A DNA stretch of 64,000 bases from Chlorobiota bacterium (GTDB lineage: Bacteria; Bacteroidota; Ignavibacteria; OLB7), in assembly GCA_028287785.1 (NCBI GenBank), contig JAQBOZ010000037.1, positions 1 through 64,000 of the forward strand, written 5' to 3'. The translations under genes were made by a program, and so were the position numbers. Under the pieces are notes generated by a model. The model saw only the letters and a program-made list of their open reading frames with translations, did not search any database and was not told where the DNA came from. Positions within the stretch are counted from its first letter, which is position 1. Each line of letters begins with the position of its first letter. Positions 1 to 8,073 of the stretch are shown here, piece after piece.

Positions 1-20
1 TTCTAAGTACCGGCGTTTGT

Positions 21-57
21 GGCGGTCGGGGGGGTTTTTAAACCCGCCCCGACCGCC
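21..57. repeat. Palindromic intergenic element, copy 1
   Basis: Arms GGCGGTCGGGG (21-31) and CCCCGACCGCC (47-57) are perfect inverted repeats around a GGTTTTTAAACCC-like centre. The element lies just past the 3' end of the moeZ-like gene. It resembles the copies at 21331-21396, 25596-25626 and 36878-36929, although its centre is GTTTTTAAAC rather than GTTTGAAAC. It could act as a transcript-end hairpin on either strand. Confidence 0.6.
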
Positions 58-94
58 CCGACGAACGCGACACTGACGCGCCAACATTGTAGTT

Positions 95-1282
95 CTAATA
101 CTTCGGAACGCCGGCATCGATCTTATCGGCCCATGCGTTGATGCCCCCCGAGAGATTCTCCAGATTGTTGAAGCCGAGGCTCTGAAGATATTCCACCGCC
201 TGCGTTGAGCGCCCTCCCATCTTGCAGTGAACCACCACCCGCCCTTCACGCGGCACCTCCGCCGCTCGCGTCTGAAGCTGGCTGAGAGGGATCAGCGTTC
301 CGCCGATGTTGGCGATCTGATACTCGTGCGGCTCCCGCACATCGATCAGCGTAAATGGTTCTCCGCTCGCGCGGAGCGCCGCAAGTTGTTCCACCGTAAT
401 CTGGTTTACCGCCATTGTGCCGTTGGTTTCGGTTGATTGTGATTTGATCTCCACGCCGTTCCCGGCATGGTCGTGCGCCGGCATGCCGCAGAACGCCTCA
501 TAATCGATCAGCTCCGTGATGGTCGGATGCTCGCCGCAGATCGGGCAGTCGGGGTCCTTCCTGAGCTTCAGCTCCCGGAAGCGCATCGTGAGCGCGTCAT
601 AGAGGAGCAGCCTTCCGATGAGCGGCTCGCCGATGCCAAGGAGCACCTTGATCGTTTCGGTCGCCTGAAGCGTGCCGATGACGCCCGGCAATATACCCAG
701 GACTCCCCCTTCCGCACAGCTCGGCACCAGCCCCGGTGGCGGTGGCTCGCTGTAGAGGCAGCGGTAGCATGGGCCGTGCTTCGCCCAGAAGACCGAAACC
801 TGTCCCTCGAACCGGAAGATCGACCCGTAGATGTTGGGCACGCCGAGGAGGACGGAGACATCGTTGCTCAGATATCGCGTCGGGAAGTTGTCGGTGCCGT
901 CGACGATGGCATCGTAGCCACGGGCGATATCGAGCGCGTTGGCGCTGGTGAAGGGCTCGGCGCAGGTGATCACCTCCACGTGCGGGTTGATCTCCAGCAG
1001 CCGCGCCCTCGCCGATTCGATCTTCGGCTTTCCCAGCCACGATGTGCCGTGGATCACCTGCCGTTGCAGGTTCGATTCATCCACCACATCGTGATCGACA
1101 ATCCCTATCCTTCCCACCCCCGCGGCCGCCAGATAGAGCCCGAGCGGCGAGCCAAGCCCTCCCGCGCCTATCAGCAGCACGCTGGAATCCTTCAGCTTCC
1201 GCTGCCCCTCCATGCCGATTTCCGGGAGGATCAGATGGCGGCTGTATCGCCTGATCTCGTCGTTGTTCAGCGTCCCGCTCAT
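95..1282 (-). CDS. moeZ: MoeZ/MoeB-type sulfur-carrier adenylyltransferase with rhodanese domain
   Basis: Adenylates the C-terminal glycine of a ubiquitin-like sulfur carrier and then loads sulfur onto it. Residues ~5-250 are the ThiF/MoeB E1-like fold, with nucleotide-binding GAGGLG near residue 39 and zinc-binding CYRC and CPIC pairs. Residues ~300-395 are a rhodanese domain with active-site loop CKMGGRS. The length (395 aa) and order match mycobacterial MoeZ. The start codon overlaps the stop of the upstream carrier gene (ATGA), so the two are probably translationally coupled. The setting with cysO, mec and cysM points to cysteine biosynthesis; a further role in molybdopterin or thiamine sulfuration cannot be excluded. 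Confidence 0.9.
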   Translation of the reverse strand: MSGTLNNDEIRRYSRHLILPEIGMEGQRKLKDSSVLLIGAGGLGSPLGLYLAAAGVGRIGIVDHDVVDESNLQRQVIHGTSWLGKPKIESARARLLEINPHVEVITCAEPFTSANALDIARGYDAIVDGTDNFPTRYLSNDVSVLLGVPNIYGSIFRFEGQVSVFWAKHGPCYRCLYSEPPPPGLVPSCAEGGVLGILPGVIGTLQATETIKVLLGIGEPLIGRLLLYDALTMRFRELKLRKDPDCPICGEHPTITELIDYEAFCGMPAHDHAGNGVEIKSQSTETNGTMAVNQITVEQLAALRASGEPFTLIDVREPHEYQIANIGGTLIPLSQLQTRAAEVPREGRVVVHCKMGGRSTQAVEYLQSLGFNNLENLSGGINAWADKIDAGVPKY

Positions 1283-1563
1283 CGCGTTGCTCCCCCGGCG
1301 ATCGCCGGTATGATGCTGATCGTGTCGGTTGCCCCCACCGTTGTTTCCTCCCCCGCCAGATAGCGGATGTCGTCATCGTTCAGGTAGATGTTGATGAACG
1401 AGCGGATCTTTCCCTCGCCATCGAACAGATGCCCCCGCAATGCCGGATGCTCCGTCACCAGCCGCTCCAGCGTCTCCCCCACCGTGTTCCCCTCCACTTC
1501 CACGCGCGCCCTGTTGTCCGTGCAGGAACGGAGCGGCGTGGGGATATGAACGTTCGTCGCCAT
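1279..1563 (-). CDS. cysO: CysO/MoaD-like sulfur carrier protein with C-terminal extension
   Basis: A 94-residue ubiquitin-like MoaD/ThiS-family carrier, here probably the thiocarboxylate donor for CysM. The fold-typical end IAGG is visible, but three more residues (ATR) follow before the stop, so the Gly-Gly is not terminal. E1 activation needs a free diglycine terminus. The extension would therefore have to be clipped, and the adjacent JAMM protease is the obvious candidate. The extension is encoded across the ATGA overlap with moeZ. Confidence 0.85.
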   Translation of the reverse strand: MATNVHIPTPLRSCTDNRARVEVEGNTVGETLERLVTEHPALRGHLFDGEGKIRSFINIYLNDDDIRYLAGEETTVGATDTISIIPAIAGGATR

Positions 1564-1599
1564 GATGATGCTCCTTCGTTTCGTTGATCCATGGTTGAT

Positions 1600-2067
1600 T
1601 CAATCGTTCGATGTATTCGATGTCGCTGATGTCTCCGGCACCCTCCTCACCCGCTCCTCCTCGTACCATGCATCGCGCACGCGCCACGATCTGACCTCCG
1701 CGACGCCGTCCGCCGTGACCGAGACGATGGGATAGGAGAAGCCGGGCTGCGCGAATCGCCTGTCGGTTTCCGACGGGCTGGCCGGATGATCCGGGTGCGA
1801 GTGATAGAAGCCGAGCAGGATCAGGCCGCGGCTATCCGCCTCCTGCTCGGCGCGAAGATAATCGCCCGGCGCCACGCTGAACCTTCGTCCCCTGTTCTCC
1901 GTCGTGCCGTTGTCGATTTCGATGATCGATTCCACGGCCCTCCTCCGGGTTTTCTCCCTGCCGAGCAGGGCGCCGCAACACTCATCGGGATAGGAGCGCC
2001 GCGCGTGTGCCATGATTGCCGCGAACGTGGCCTCGGAAAATTCTATCAGCCGGATATCGGATATCAT
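1600..2067 (-). CDS. mec: Mec-type JAMM/MPN+ metalloprotease
   Basis: A 155-aa zinc peptidase of the JAB1/MPN+ superfamily. The signature HSHPDHPASPSETD (His-x-His-Pro ... Ser-x6-Asp type) is complete, and an upstream Glu in PDECCG fits the catalytic acid. In Mycobacterium tuberculosis, Mec releases cysteine from the CysO-cysteine adduct; related JAMM proteins also remove C-terminal tails from carrier proteins. The start overlaps the cysM stop by 4 nt and cysO follows after 36 nt, so this is one transcript. The last ~15 residues are low-complexity and probably disordered. Confidence 0.88.
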   Translation of the reverse strand: MISDIRLIEFSEATFAAIMAHARRSYPDECCGALLGREKTRRRAVESIIEIDNGTTENRGRRFSVAPGDYLRAEQEADSRGLILLGFYHSHPDHPASPSETDRRFAQPGFSYPIVSVTADGVAEVRSWRVRDAWYEEERVRRVPETSATSNTSND

Positions 2068-3038
2068 GATGCACTCCAGAAGCGATCGGCCAGATAGCGG
2101 TTCCCTCCGTCCGGGAAGATCGTGACCACCGTTCCCTGCTCCAGCTCCGAGGCGATCCGCAGGGCAACCGCGACCCCGGCCGCCGCCGAAACCCCGACGA
2201 ACAGCCCCTCCTCGCGGGCCAGCCGCCGCGCCATCCGGTACGCCTCCTCCGTGCCGATGCTCTCATGCCGGTCGGCGAGCGATGGATCGTAGATGCCCGG
2301 AACGCGCGCGGTGGAAAGATGCTTCAGCCCTTCCAGGCCGTGCAGCGGGGAATCCGGCTGAAACGAGACGCAGGTGATGGCCCCGTTCAGCTCCTTCAGC
2401 TTCCTTGCCGTTCCGACGAATGTTCCGGTGGTCCCCAGGCCGGCCACGAAGTGGGTGATGCCCCGCAGCGTCTGCCGCCAGATCTCCGGCCCGGTTCCAT
2501 CGTAATGCGCCCGCCAGTTAGCGTCGTTGTTGTACTGATCCGGGTAGTAGTAGCGGTCGGGACGGGCCGCCACGATATCGCGCACCACCCGCTGCGCCTC
2601 ATCGGTCCCCCCTTCCAGCGGATCGGTGAGGATCAGCTCAGCGCCGAGGATCGCCAGCATCCGTTTCCGCTCCGGGCCGGCGTTGGCGGGGATCGCGAGC
2701 GTGCAGCGGTAGCCCCGCGCCGCGCAGAGCATCGCGTAGGCGATGCCGGTGTTGCCGCTGGTGGCGTCGATCAACGTCTTCGTCCGGTTCAGCAGCCCGA
2801 GTCGCTCCCCCTGGCGGATCATCGCCCGCGCCGCGCGATCCTTCACCGATCCGCCGGGGTTTGTCCACTCCGCCTTGCCGAAGACCCTGACGCCCGGCGG
2901 CAGCCCCGATGTGACGCTTCGCAGCTCCACGAGCGGCGTGTTGCCGATCAGGCATTCCAGGCTTCCTCCACCGGTTGCCGGGCGCCTCTCCAGCGGCCCG
3001 ACGATCTCCCTCCATCTCCGTTCATACTGTAGTTTCAT
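2064..3038 (-). CDS. cysM: Cysteine synthase, CysM (CysO-dependent type likely)
   Basis: PLP-dependent beta-substitution enzyme of 324 aa. The PLP lysine is in GGSVKDRAA, the substrate loop is TSGNTG, and the phosphate-binding loop is GTTGT. It would make cysteine from an activated serine and a sulfur donor. The operon partners (Mec, a CysO-like carrier and MoeZ) suggest the donor is carrier thiocarboxylate rather than free sulfide. It is first in a four-gene operon. A strong hairpin plus T-tract (3078-3113) lies about 40 nt upstream. The start is preceded by a good ribosome site (GGAGGAGCG). Confidence 0.9.
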   Translation of the reverse strand: MKLQYERRWREIVGPLERRPATGGGSLECLIGNTPLVELRSVTSGLPPGVRVFGKAEWTNPGGSVKDRAARAMIRQGERLGLLNRTKTLIDATSGNTGIAYAMLCAARGYRCTLAIPANAGPERKRMLAILGAELILTDPLEGGTDEAQRVVRDIVAARPDRYYYPDQYNNDANWRAHYDGTGPEIWRQTLRGITHFVAGLGTTGTFVGTARKLKELNGAITCVSFQPDSPLHGLEGLKHLSTARVPGIYDPSLADRHESIGTEEAYRMARRLAREEGLFVGVSAAAGVAVALRIASELEQGTVVTIFPDGGNRYLADRFWSAS

Positions 3039-3077
3039 CGCTCCTCCATGTCATCTGTGCAGTTCCTGAAAATGAAA

Positions 3078-3113
3078 GGGCCCCATTCAGCTACGATTCG
3101 CCGAACGGGGCCC
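3078..3113 (-). terminator. Intrinsic terminator between hom and cysM (or cysM leader attenuator)
   Basis: GGGCCCC (3078-3084) and GGGGCCC (3107-3113) form a 7-bp stem. On the minus strand it is followed by TTTCATTTTC. It could end the met operon transcript after hom, or act as a leader terminator for cysM if the cysM promoter lies in 3114-3293. Confidence 0.7.
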
Positions 3114-3293
3114 TACAGGTTGGACTGCCATGAGCACGGAATGCTCTATCCACCGGGACTGCGTCGACGAACGATCACGACGGGACAACAACATCCCATC
3201 GCGGTCATCATGCGACAACAGCGGCTCCTGGATTCCGGTATGGTTGACAGAGAATACATCGTTTTACGATAACGGGCCGCCGGCCCTTCAGCG

Positions 3294-4331
3294 CTACGCG
3301 GCCACCAGATTTTCCTCTTCCACGGGCTTCTCCGGCTCCGCCCCCCTCTGCGCCGGCCGGCGACGATACTGGCGGTCGGCAAGGATATCGAGAAGATCGG
3401 TAACCACCGCGTTCGCCGTGGGGAGCGAGCCGGCCCCCCTGCCGGTAAACCGCTGCGTTCCGACGCCATCGCACACCACCTCGATGATGTTCACCTCGTC
3501 CTGAACCGAGGCGAGCGAGTCCCCGTCCGGGAGGGCTCTGGGGGCCACCGAGAGCTTCAGCACGCCATCGATCTCCAGCGCTTCGGCCACGAGCTTGATC
3601 GTGTATCCGCGCGCGCGCGCCTCCGCCACATGCTCCGCCGTCACCAGATCGATGCCGATGGTCGGGATCAGCTCCGGCACAATATGGCGACCGAATGCAT
3701 GAAAGGCAAGAATGGAAAGTTTGTGGGCCGCGTCCGCGCCGGAGAGGTCGGCGGTGGGGTCGGCCTCCAGAAAACCGTTGGCCGCGGCCAGCGCCAGCGC
3801 CGCATCCTTGCTCGATCCCTCGGCCAGTCGCGAGAGGATGAAGTTCGTGGAGCCGTTGACAACGCCACGGAGCGAGCGGACGCGATCGGTGATCAGGGTT
3901 TCGTCGATCACCTTCAGGATCGGCACGGAGCCGCAGACGGATGCGCCGTAGAAGAGGCGGCCGCCATGCAGTTCCTCCAGCCGACGGAGGAGCGGAAGAT
4001 ATTTCGAGATCACCACCTTGTTCGCCGTCACCACCTTCTTGCCGTTGACCAGCGCGCGCGAGATGATCCCGAGCGCCTCCTGCTCCCCGCCGATCACCTC
4101 GATGATGATGTCGATCGCCGGATCATCCAGAATCGAATCGCCATCGGTGGTAAGGAGGTGCCGGGGGACGGCCACGTCGCGTTCCTTGTCGGGATGGAGA
4201 ACGCAGATCCGGGTGATATCGAGCCGCGTCCCGGTCTGCGCGGCGATGCCGCCGCTCTGCGCGTCGAGAATGCGATAGACCCCGCCGCCGACGGTTCCAC
4301 ATCCGAAGAGTCCTATGTTGAGCGTGTTCAT
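3294..4331 (-). CDS. hom: Homoserine dehydrogenase, short form without ACT domain
   Basis: Reduces aspartate semialdehyde to homoserine, here feeding methionine. The N-terminal Rossmann motif is GLFGCGTVGGGV. Catalytic-domain landmarks include the GVVNGSTNFIL and PTADLSGADAAHK segments. At 345 aa it lacks the ~90-residue C-terminal ACT domain used for threonine feedback in many bacteria. Its start overlaps the metX stop by 4 nt, making it third gene of the SAM-riboswitch operon. Control by SAM at the RNA level may replace allosteric control; that is inference. Confidence 0.9.
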   Translation of the reverse strand: MNTLNIGLFGCGTVGGGVYRILDAQSGGIAAQTGTRLDITRICVLHPDKERDVAVPRHLLTTDGDSILDDPAIDIIIEVIGGEQEALGIISRALVNGKKVVTANKVVISKYLPLLRRLEELHGGRLFYGASVCGSVPILKVIDETLITDRVRSLRGVVNGSTNFILSRLAEGSSKDAALALAAANGFLEADPTADLSGADAAHKLSILAFHAFGRHIVPELIPTIGIDLVTAEHVAEARARGYTIKLVAEALEIDGVLKLSVAPRALPDGDSLASVQDEVNIIEVVCDGVGTQRFTGRGAGSLPTANAVVTDLLDILADRQYRRRPAQRGAEPEKPVEEENLVAA

Positions 4332-5494
4332 ATATGTTCACCTGTGCGTATATGCGTGTAGGTATGCGGGAAGGAGCCGGAGGCTGCAGACGATGTCGTC
4401 TGAATGGGAGATGCTCCCGTGGGCGCCGCCGGCTCGTGCCCGGCAAGAAACCGCCTCACAAGCCGGTTGAGCTGCTCGTACTCAATCAGAAACGCGTCGT
4501 GGCCGCAGAGCGATTGGATCTCCCGGTACTCGCCGTTCGGCAGCAGCCGGGCTATCTCCCGCTGTTCGTCCGGCGGATAGAGAATATCGCTGGAGATGCC
4601 GATGCAGAGCGCCGGATGACGGATGGCGCCAAGCACCTCAACGATCGTCCCACGGTCGCGCGCCAGATCGTGGAGATCCATTCCCCTGGTGATGGCGCGG
4701 TAGGCCCGATGATCGAACCGCCGTGCCAGCGATTCGCCATGACGCGCCAGGTAGCTCTCCACCGCGAACGTCCCATCGACGCCCGTCAGATCATCACTGT
4801 TCCGCTCACGTCCAAAGCGCTGCGCGAACTCGTCGCCGCTCCGATAGGTCATCATCGCCACCTTCCGGGCCAGGCGGAGCCCGGCTTCCAGGTCGCCGGC
4901 CCTCTCGCCGAGCGCCAGCGCCTCGCGGGCAATCGCGTTGAACGCGACGCACCACGCGGAGTGCCTGGCCGATGTGGCGATCGGGATGATCAGATCGATA
5001 TCATCGGGAAAGAGCGCCCCCCATTCCAGGGCCTGCATTCCCCCCATCGAGCCGCCGATAACCGCGTGGAGCCGGTCGATGCCGAGGTGATCGAGCAGGA
5101 GCCGCTGGGCGCGGACGATATCGCGCACGGTGACGATCGGGAACGCGTCGCCATACGGGACGCCGGTCGCCGGATCGATGGAGGCTGGCCCGGTCGATCC
5201 GTAGCAGCTTCCGAGGATATTCGAGCAGATCACGAAGTAGCGATCGGTATCGATCGCCCGTCCCGGCCCGATCAGCCCATCCCACCATCCCACTCTTCCC
5301 GTTTCATCGCGTCCGGCCGCGTGGGCGCTTCCGGTGAGGGCGTGGCAGACGAGGATCGCGTTGGTCCCCTCATCGTCCGGGGTTCCGTAGGTCTCGTAGG
5401 CTATTTCCGCCAGGGCGAGCGCGGCGCCGGATTCCAGCGGGAAGGGGGATTCGAATCGCGCCAGGCCGACCCGGCGATGGGATGGATCAGACAT
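4328..5494 (-). CDS. metX: Homoserine O-acetyltransferase
   Basis: Alpha/beta-hydrolase-fold acyltransferase (388 aa) that activates homoserine for sulfur incorporation. The nucleophile elbow is GGSMGGMQALEW, the early family signature CHALTGSAH is present, and the late GHDAFLIEYEQ carries the catalytic His. The start overlaps the metB stop by 8 nt and the stop overlaps the hom start, which indicates tight coupling. Acetyl rather than succinyl specificity is inferred from the MetX family and not proven by the sequence. Confidence 0.9.
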   Translation of the reverse strand: MSDPSHRRVGLARFESPFPLESGAALALAEIAYETYGTPDDEGTNAILVCHALTGSAHAAGRDETGRVGWWDGLIGPGRAIDTDRYFVICSNILGSCYGSTGPASIDPATGVPYGDAFPIVTVRDIVRAQRLLLDHLGIDRLHAVIGGSMGGMQALEWGALFPDDIDLIIPIATSARHSAWCVAFNAIAREALALGERAGDLEAGLRLARKVAMMTYRSGDEFAQRFGRERNSDDLTGVDGTFAVESYLARHGESLARRFDHRAYRAITRGMDLHDLARDRGTIVEVLGAIRHPALCIGISSDILYPPDEQREIARLLPNGEYREIQSLCGHDAFLIEYEQLNRLVRRFLAGHEPAAPTGASPIQTTSSAASGSFPHTYTHIRTGEHI

Positions 5495-6683
5495 GGAGTT
5501 CCTCCGTCACGCCGGCCCGCGAGCCGTGCGGAGCAACATCTTCGGTGAAGTCGAGCGCGTGCGCCAGATCGGCGATCAGATCATCGATATCCTCGATCCC
5601 CACCGAGAGGCGGATCACCGCATCGGTGATGCCGGCCGCGGCCCGTTGTTCCGGGCGCATCGCGGCGTGGCTCATGGTGGCGGGCTGTTCTATCAGCGAC
5701 TCGACGCCGCCGAGTGATTCGGCCAGGGCGAAGACCTTCGTGGAGAGGAGAACGTGGCGGATCTCCGTGGCACCGCCGCGGAGCGCGAAGGAGACCATGC
5801 CGCCGAAGCCCCGCTGCTGGCGGCTTGCAAGCTCATGTCCCTCGTGCGATTCCAGCCCCGGATAGAAGACCTTCTCCACATTCGGATGGTTCTCAAGGAA
5901 GCGGGCCACGGCCAGGGCGTTTGCCTCATGCTGGCGAAGCCGGAGCGGAAGGGTCTTGATGCCGCGCAGGACCAGCCAGGAATCGAACGGCGGGGCGGTG
6001 GTTCCGTGGGCATTGGCGGTAAAGGCGATTTCCCGATACAGCTCCTCGGTCCGGGCGATGATGGCGCCGCCGACCACATCGGAGTGGCCGTTGAGGTATT
6101 TCGTGGTGGAGTGGACCACGATATCGGCGCCGAGGGCGATCGGCTGCTGGAGGAGCGGGGAGAGGAACGTGTTATCCACCACGAGGAGCACACGGGCGGC
6201 GCGGGCGAAGAGGGCCACCTGCTCCAGATCGACGATTCTGAGGAGAGGATTTGACGGGGTTTCCACCCAGATGGCGCGGGTGTGCGGCTTCCTGGCGTCG
6301 ATCAGGGCGACCGGATCGGTGAGATCCACGAAGGAGACATCGATCTTCCCCTGATCGCGCAGCGTACAGAGAAGCCGCTCGGTGCCGCCGTAGCAATCGT
6401 GCGAGCAGATGATATGATCGCCGGCGTTGAAGAGCGCGAGCACCGTGGATATCGCCGCCATGCCGGTGTTGACCGCCACCGCCCCGGCGCCCCCCTCAAG
6501 CTCCGCGAAGATATCCTCCAGCGCCTTCCGCGTGGGGTTGCCGCTGCGTGTGTAATCAAATCCCCTGGTTACGCCGATATCCTCGAAGCGGAACGTGGCG
6601 GTCTGGTAGATCGGGGGGACGATGCTGTTGTAGCAGGTATCGGTCTGCTGGCCGGCGAGGACGAGGCGGGTGTTGATGCTCAT
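5487..6683 (-). CDS. metB: Cystathionine gamma-synthase / Cys-Met PLP enzyme
   Basis: A 398-aa member of the Cys/Met-metabolism PLP family. The PLP lysine is in STTKYLNGHSDVVGG, and the N-terminal YxRSGNPT motif is present. It would join O-acetylhomoserine with cysteine to give cystathionine. Direct sulfhydrylation (MetZ-like) or gamma-lyase activity is hard to exclude from sequence alone. First gene of metB-metX-hom, ~380 nt downstream of the SAM-I aptamer start, so transcription should fall when SAM is abundant. Confidence 0.85.
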   Translation of the reverse strand: MSINTRLVLAGQQTDTCYNSIVPPIYQTATFRFEDIGVTRGFDYTRSGNPTRKALEDIFAELEGGAGAVAVNTGMAAISTVLALFNAGDHIICSHDCYGGTERLLCTLRDQGKIDVSFVDLTDPVALIDARKPHTRAIWVETPSNPLLRIVDLEQVALFARAARVLLVVDNTFLSPLLQQPIALGADIVVHSTTKYLNGHSDVVGGAIIARTEELYREIAFTANAHGTTAPPFDSWLVLRGIKTLPLRLRQHEANALAVARFLENHPNVEKVFYPGLESHEGHELASRQQRGFGGMVSFALRGGATEIRHVLLSTKVFALAESLGGVESLIEQPATMSHAAMRPEQRAAAGITDAVIRLSVGIEDIDDLIADLAHALDFTEDVAPHGSRAGVTEELHV

Positions 6684-6882
6684 GATGCCCGGGTTCCTGT
6701 AAGTATGAGATAAATGTTTGCACAGTTGATCTCATCAAGAACCGGGAGCCGGAAGAGTTTCGAGTGCGCGGCGCGCAAACGAACAATGCCCCCTCAGTGC
6801 CGGGGCAACGAGGAGGCATATACATGCTACGAGGGTTGGGTCGTAAGCAGATCCGCCACCTCATCTTCCCTGAAACAGAAAA

Positions 6883-6899
6883 CCCTCCGGAAAGGAGGG
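6883..6899 (-). terminator. SAM riboswitch expression-platform terminator
   Basis: CCCTCC (6883-6888) and GGAGGG (6894-6899) form a compact hairpin. On the minus strand it is followed by TTTTCTGTTT. It lies ~40 nt downstream of the SAM-I aptamer and ~200 nt before metB, in the right place to stop transcription when SAM is bound. Confidence 0.85.
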
Positions 6900-6940
6900 C
6901 AACACAGGGCGCATCAAGATATGCGCGGTCATGCTTTTGC

Positions 6941-7062
6941 CCTCATCTTCCCTGGCTTTGCTATCCAGGCAGGATTTAGCACCTGGGCGTTCCGAAGCTG
7001 CGCTCCTGAACCGGTTGCTACGACGTCAACGGGCCTGATCCCTCGGTCGTTCTTGATGAGTT
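6941..7062 (-). promoter_or_regulatory. SAM-I (S-box) riboswitch aptamer
   Basis: Read on the minus strand, the SAM-I landmarks appear in order: CTCATCAAGAACG (P1 5' strand and K-turn start), GAGGGATCAGGCCCGTTGACG (P2, shown by its parts GAGGGA and GGCCC), GCAACCGG, GGTGCTAAATCC, GCC and finally GAAGATGAGG (P1 3' strand). This spacing and these conserved blocks are the S-box consensus. It controls metB-metX-hom, and a terminator follows at 6883-6899. Binding of S-adenosylmethionine should cause premature termination. Confidence 0.93.
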
Positions 7063-7070
7063 ATGCCATG

Positions 7071-7100
7071 AACATACAGCGGTCGCGGAGGCGAATGCAA
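7071..7100 (-). promoter_or_regulatory. Candidate promoter of the SAM-riboswitch operon
   Basis: On the minus strand, TTGCAT (7095-7100) and TATGTT (7071-7076) are separated by 18 nt. This places a start site a few bases before the P1 strand of the aptamer. The fit to a sigma70 promoter is moderate. Confidence 0.45.
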
Positions 7101-7276
7101 GAATTTTTTTTCCGGGCGATGATCCGGCGGGTGGTGAGGATCTATATTATGCCTGGGCGTTTTTCGAAGCGAAAAAATCTTCCAGGAATCGAGGTTGTTC
7201 CATGCGATGCGTTGAGAGCGCCGCATGGAACAGCCATCATTTCACATTGCTCGATACGGTTGCCGGCCGGCCCTCA

Positions 7277-7810
7277 TCACCCGTTCTTCGGCTCCCATAC
7301 ATCCTCCAGCACGCAGTTCCAGGGGAACTTGAACTCATCGGCCGCATCGTACGGCATTGTCTGGAAGTTGACCACGATTGTCTCAGGCTGTGCCAGAGCC
7401 TTCCAGCCGTGCATGACGCCGGGGGGAATCAGGATCAGTGACGGGCGCTGGATGCCGGTAATGAAACTGTTCACCTCACCATAGGTCGGAGAGCTCTCGC
7501 GGAGATCGACGCAGACCACCTGGAGTTTTCCGCGGGTCACGGTGAACTGATCGGTATGAATCTCGTGGAGATGCCAGCATTTGACCACCCCGTAGTCGGT
7601 GGCGGACTGGTAGGCGTGTTGCGGCACGGCGAAGCCCTCCGCCTCCACCCACGGGAGGCTCCAGAGCTCGATGACATCACCGCGGCCGTCAACGATGGTT
7701 TTCAGATCCTTGCGCCTGACCCCGTCGATCGTGGGTCCGTTGAAGGTGGAGCGATGCCGGTAGGGAATTGCCTGCAGATCGGCGACGGTTATCTCTGATG
7801 GTTTCTTCAT
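7277..7810 (-). CDS. dTDP-4-dehydrorhamnose 3,5-epimerase-like (RmlC-fold) protein
   Basis: A 177-aa cupin of the RmlC/dTDP-sugar epimerase type. Visible landmarks are the HLHEIHTDQFTVTRGKLQVV strand pair and the LIPPGVMHGWKAL segment with its His. It ends in a conserved-looking FPWNCVLEDVWEPKNG tail. I chose the start at 7810 (MKKPSE) because the longer frame upstream has no family similarity. No other sugar-nucleotide genes adjoin it, so the substrate is unknown; it may be an epimerase-related isomerase. A divergent promoter region (7811-8073) separates it from the acyl-CoA dehydrogenase. Confidence 0.75.
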   Translation of the reverse strand: MKKPSEITVADLQAIPYRHRSTFNGPTIDGVRRKDLKTIVDGRGDVIELWSLPWVEAEGFAVPQHAYQSATDYGVVKCWHLHEIHTDQFTVTRGKLQVVCVDLRESSPTYGEVNSFITGIQRPSLILIPPGVMHGWKALAQPETIVVNFQTMPYDAADEFKFPWNCVLEDVWEPKNG

Positions 7811-8015
7811 AGGCGGCAAAGATAATGAGAGATAAAGAGTTGGGAAGCGGAAGAGTGCCGCTGGCGTTCGATTCTGCCCCCGCCCGTTTCGAAACGTTCT
7901 CCTCGTCGTCCTTGAAATGCGGGTCGCGGAACGCTCTCCACGCCATGAGAATGTCGCCGATCGGCCTGGTAACAATAGCTTGCCGGCAACCTCCAATGGC
8001 GACTTATCGCTAACT

Positions 8016-8043
8016 TTGCCTCATTATCACTCGCGTATATGAT
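8016..8043 (+). promoter_or_regulatory. Candidate promoter of acyl-CoA dehydrogenase
   Basis: TTGCCT (8016-8021) and TATGAT (8038-8043) are spaced 16 nt apart, about 30 nt before the gene start. A strong ribosome site (GAGGAGG) follows. Confidence 0.4.
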
Positions 8044-8073
8044 AATTGTAACCAAATCGATAGAGGAGGCTTT

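Noticed and set aside
7811-7996. N-terminal extension of the sugar epimerase-like gene
   Set aside because: The frame is open for ~60 more codons but the sequence before MKKPSE is Arg/Ser-rich with no family similarity, and it crosses the divergent promoter region.
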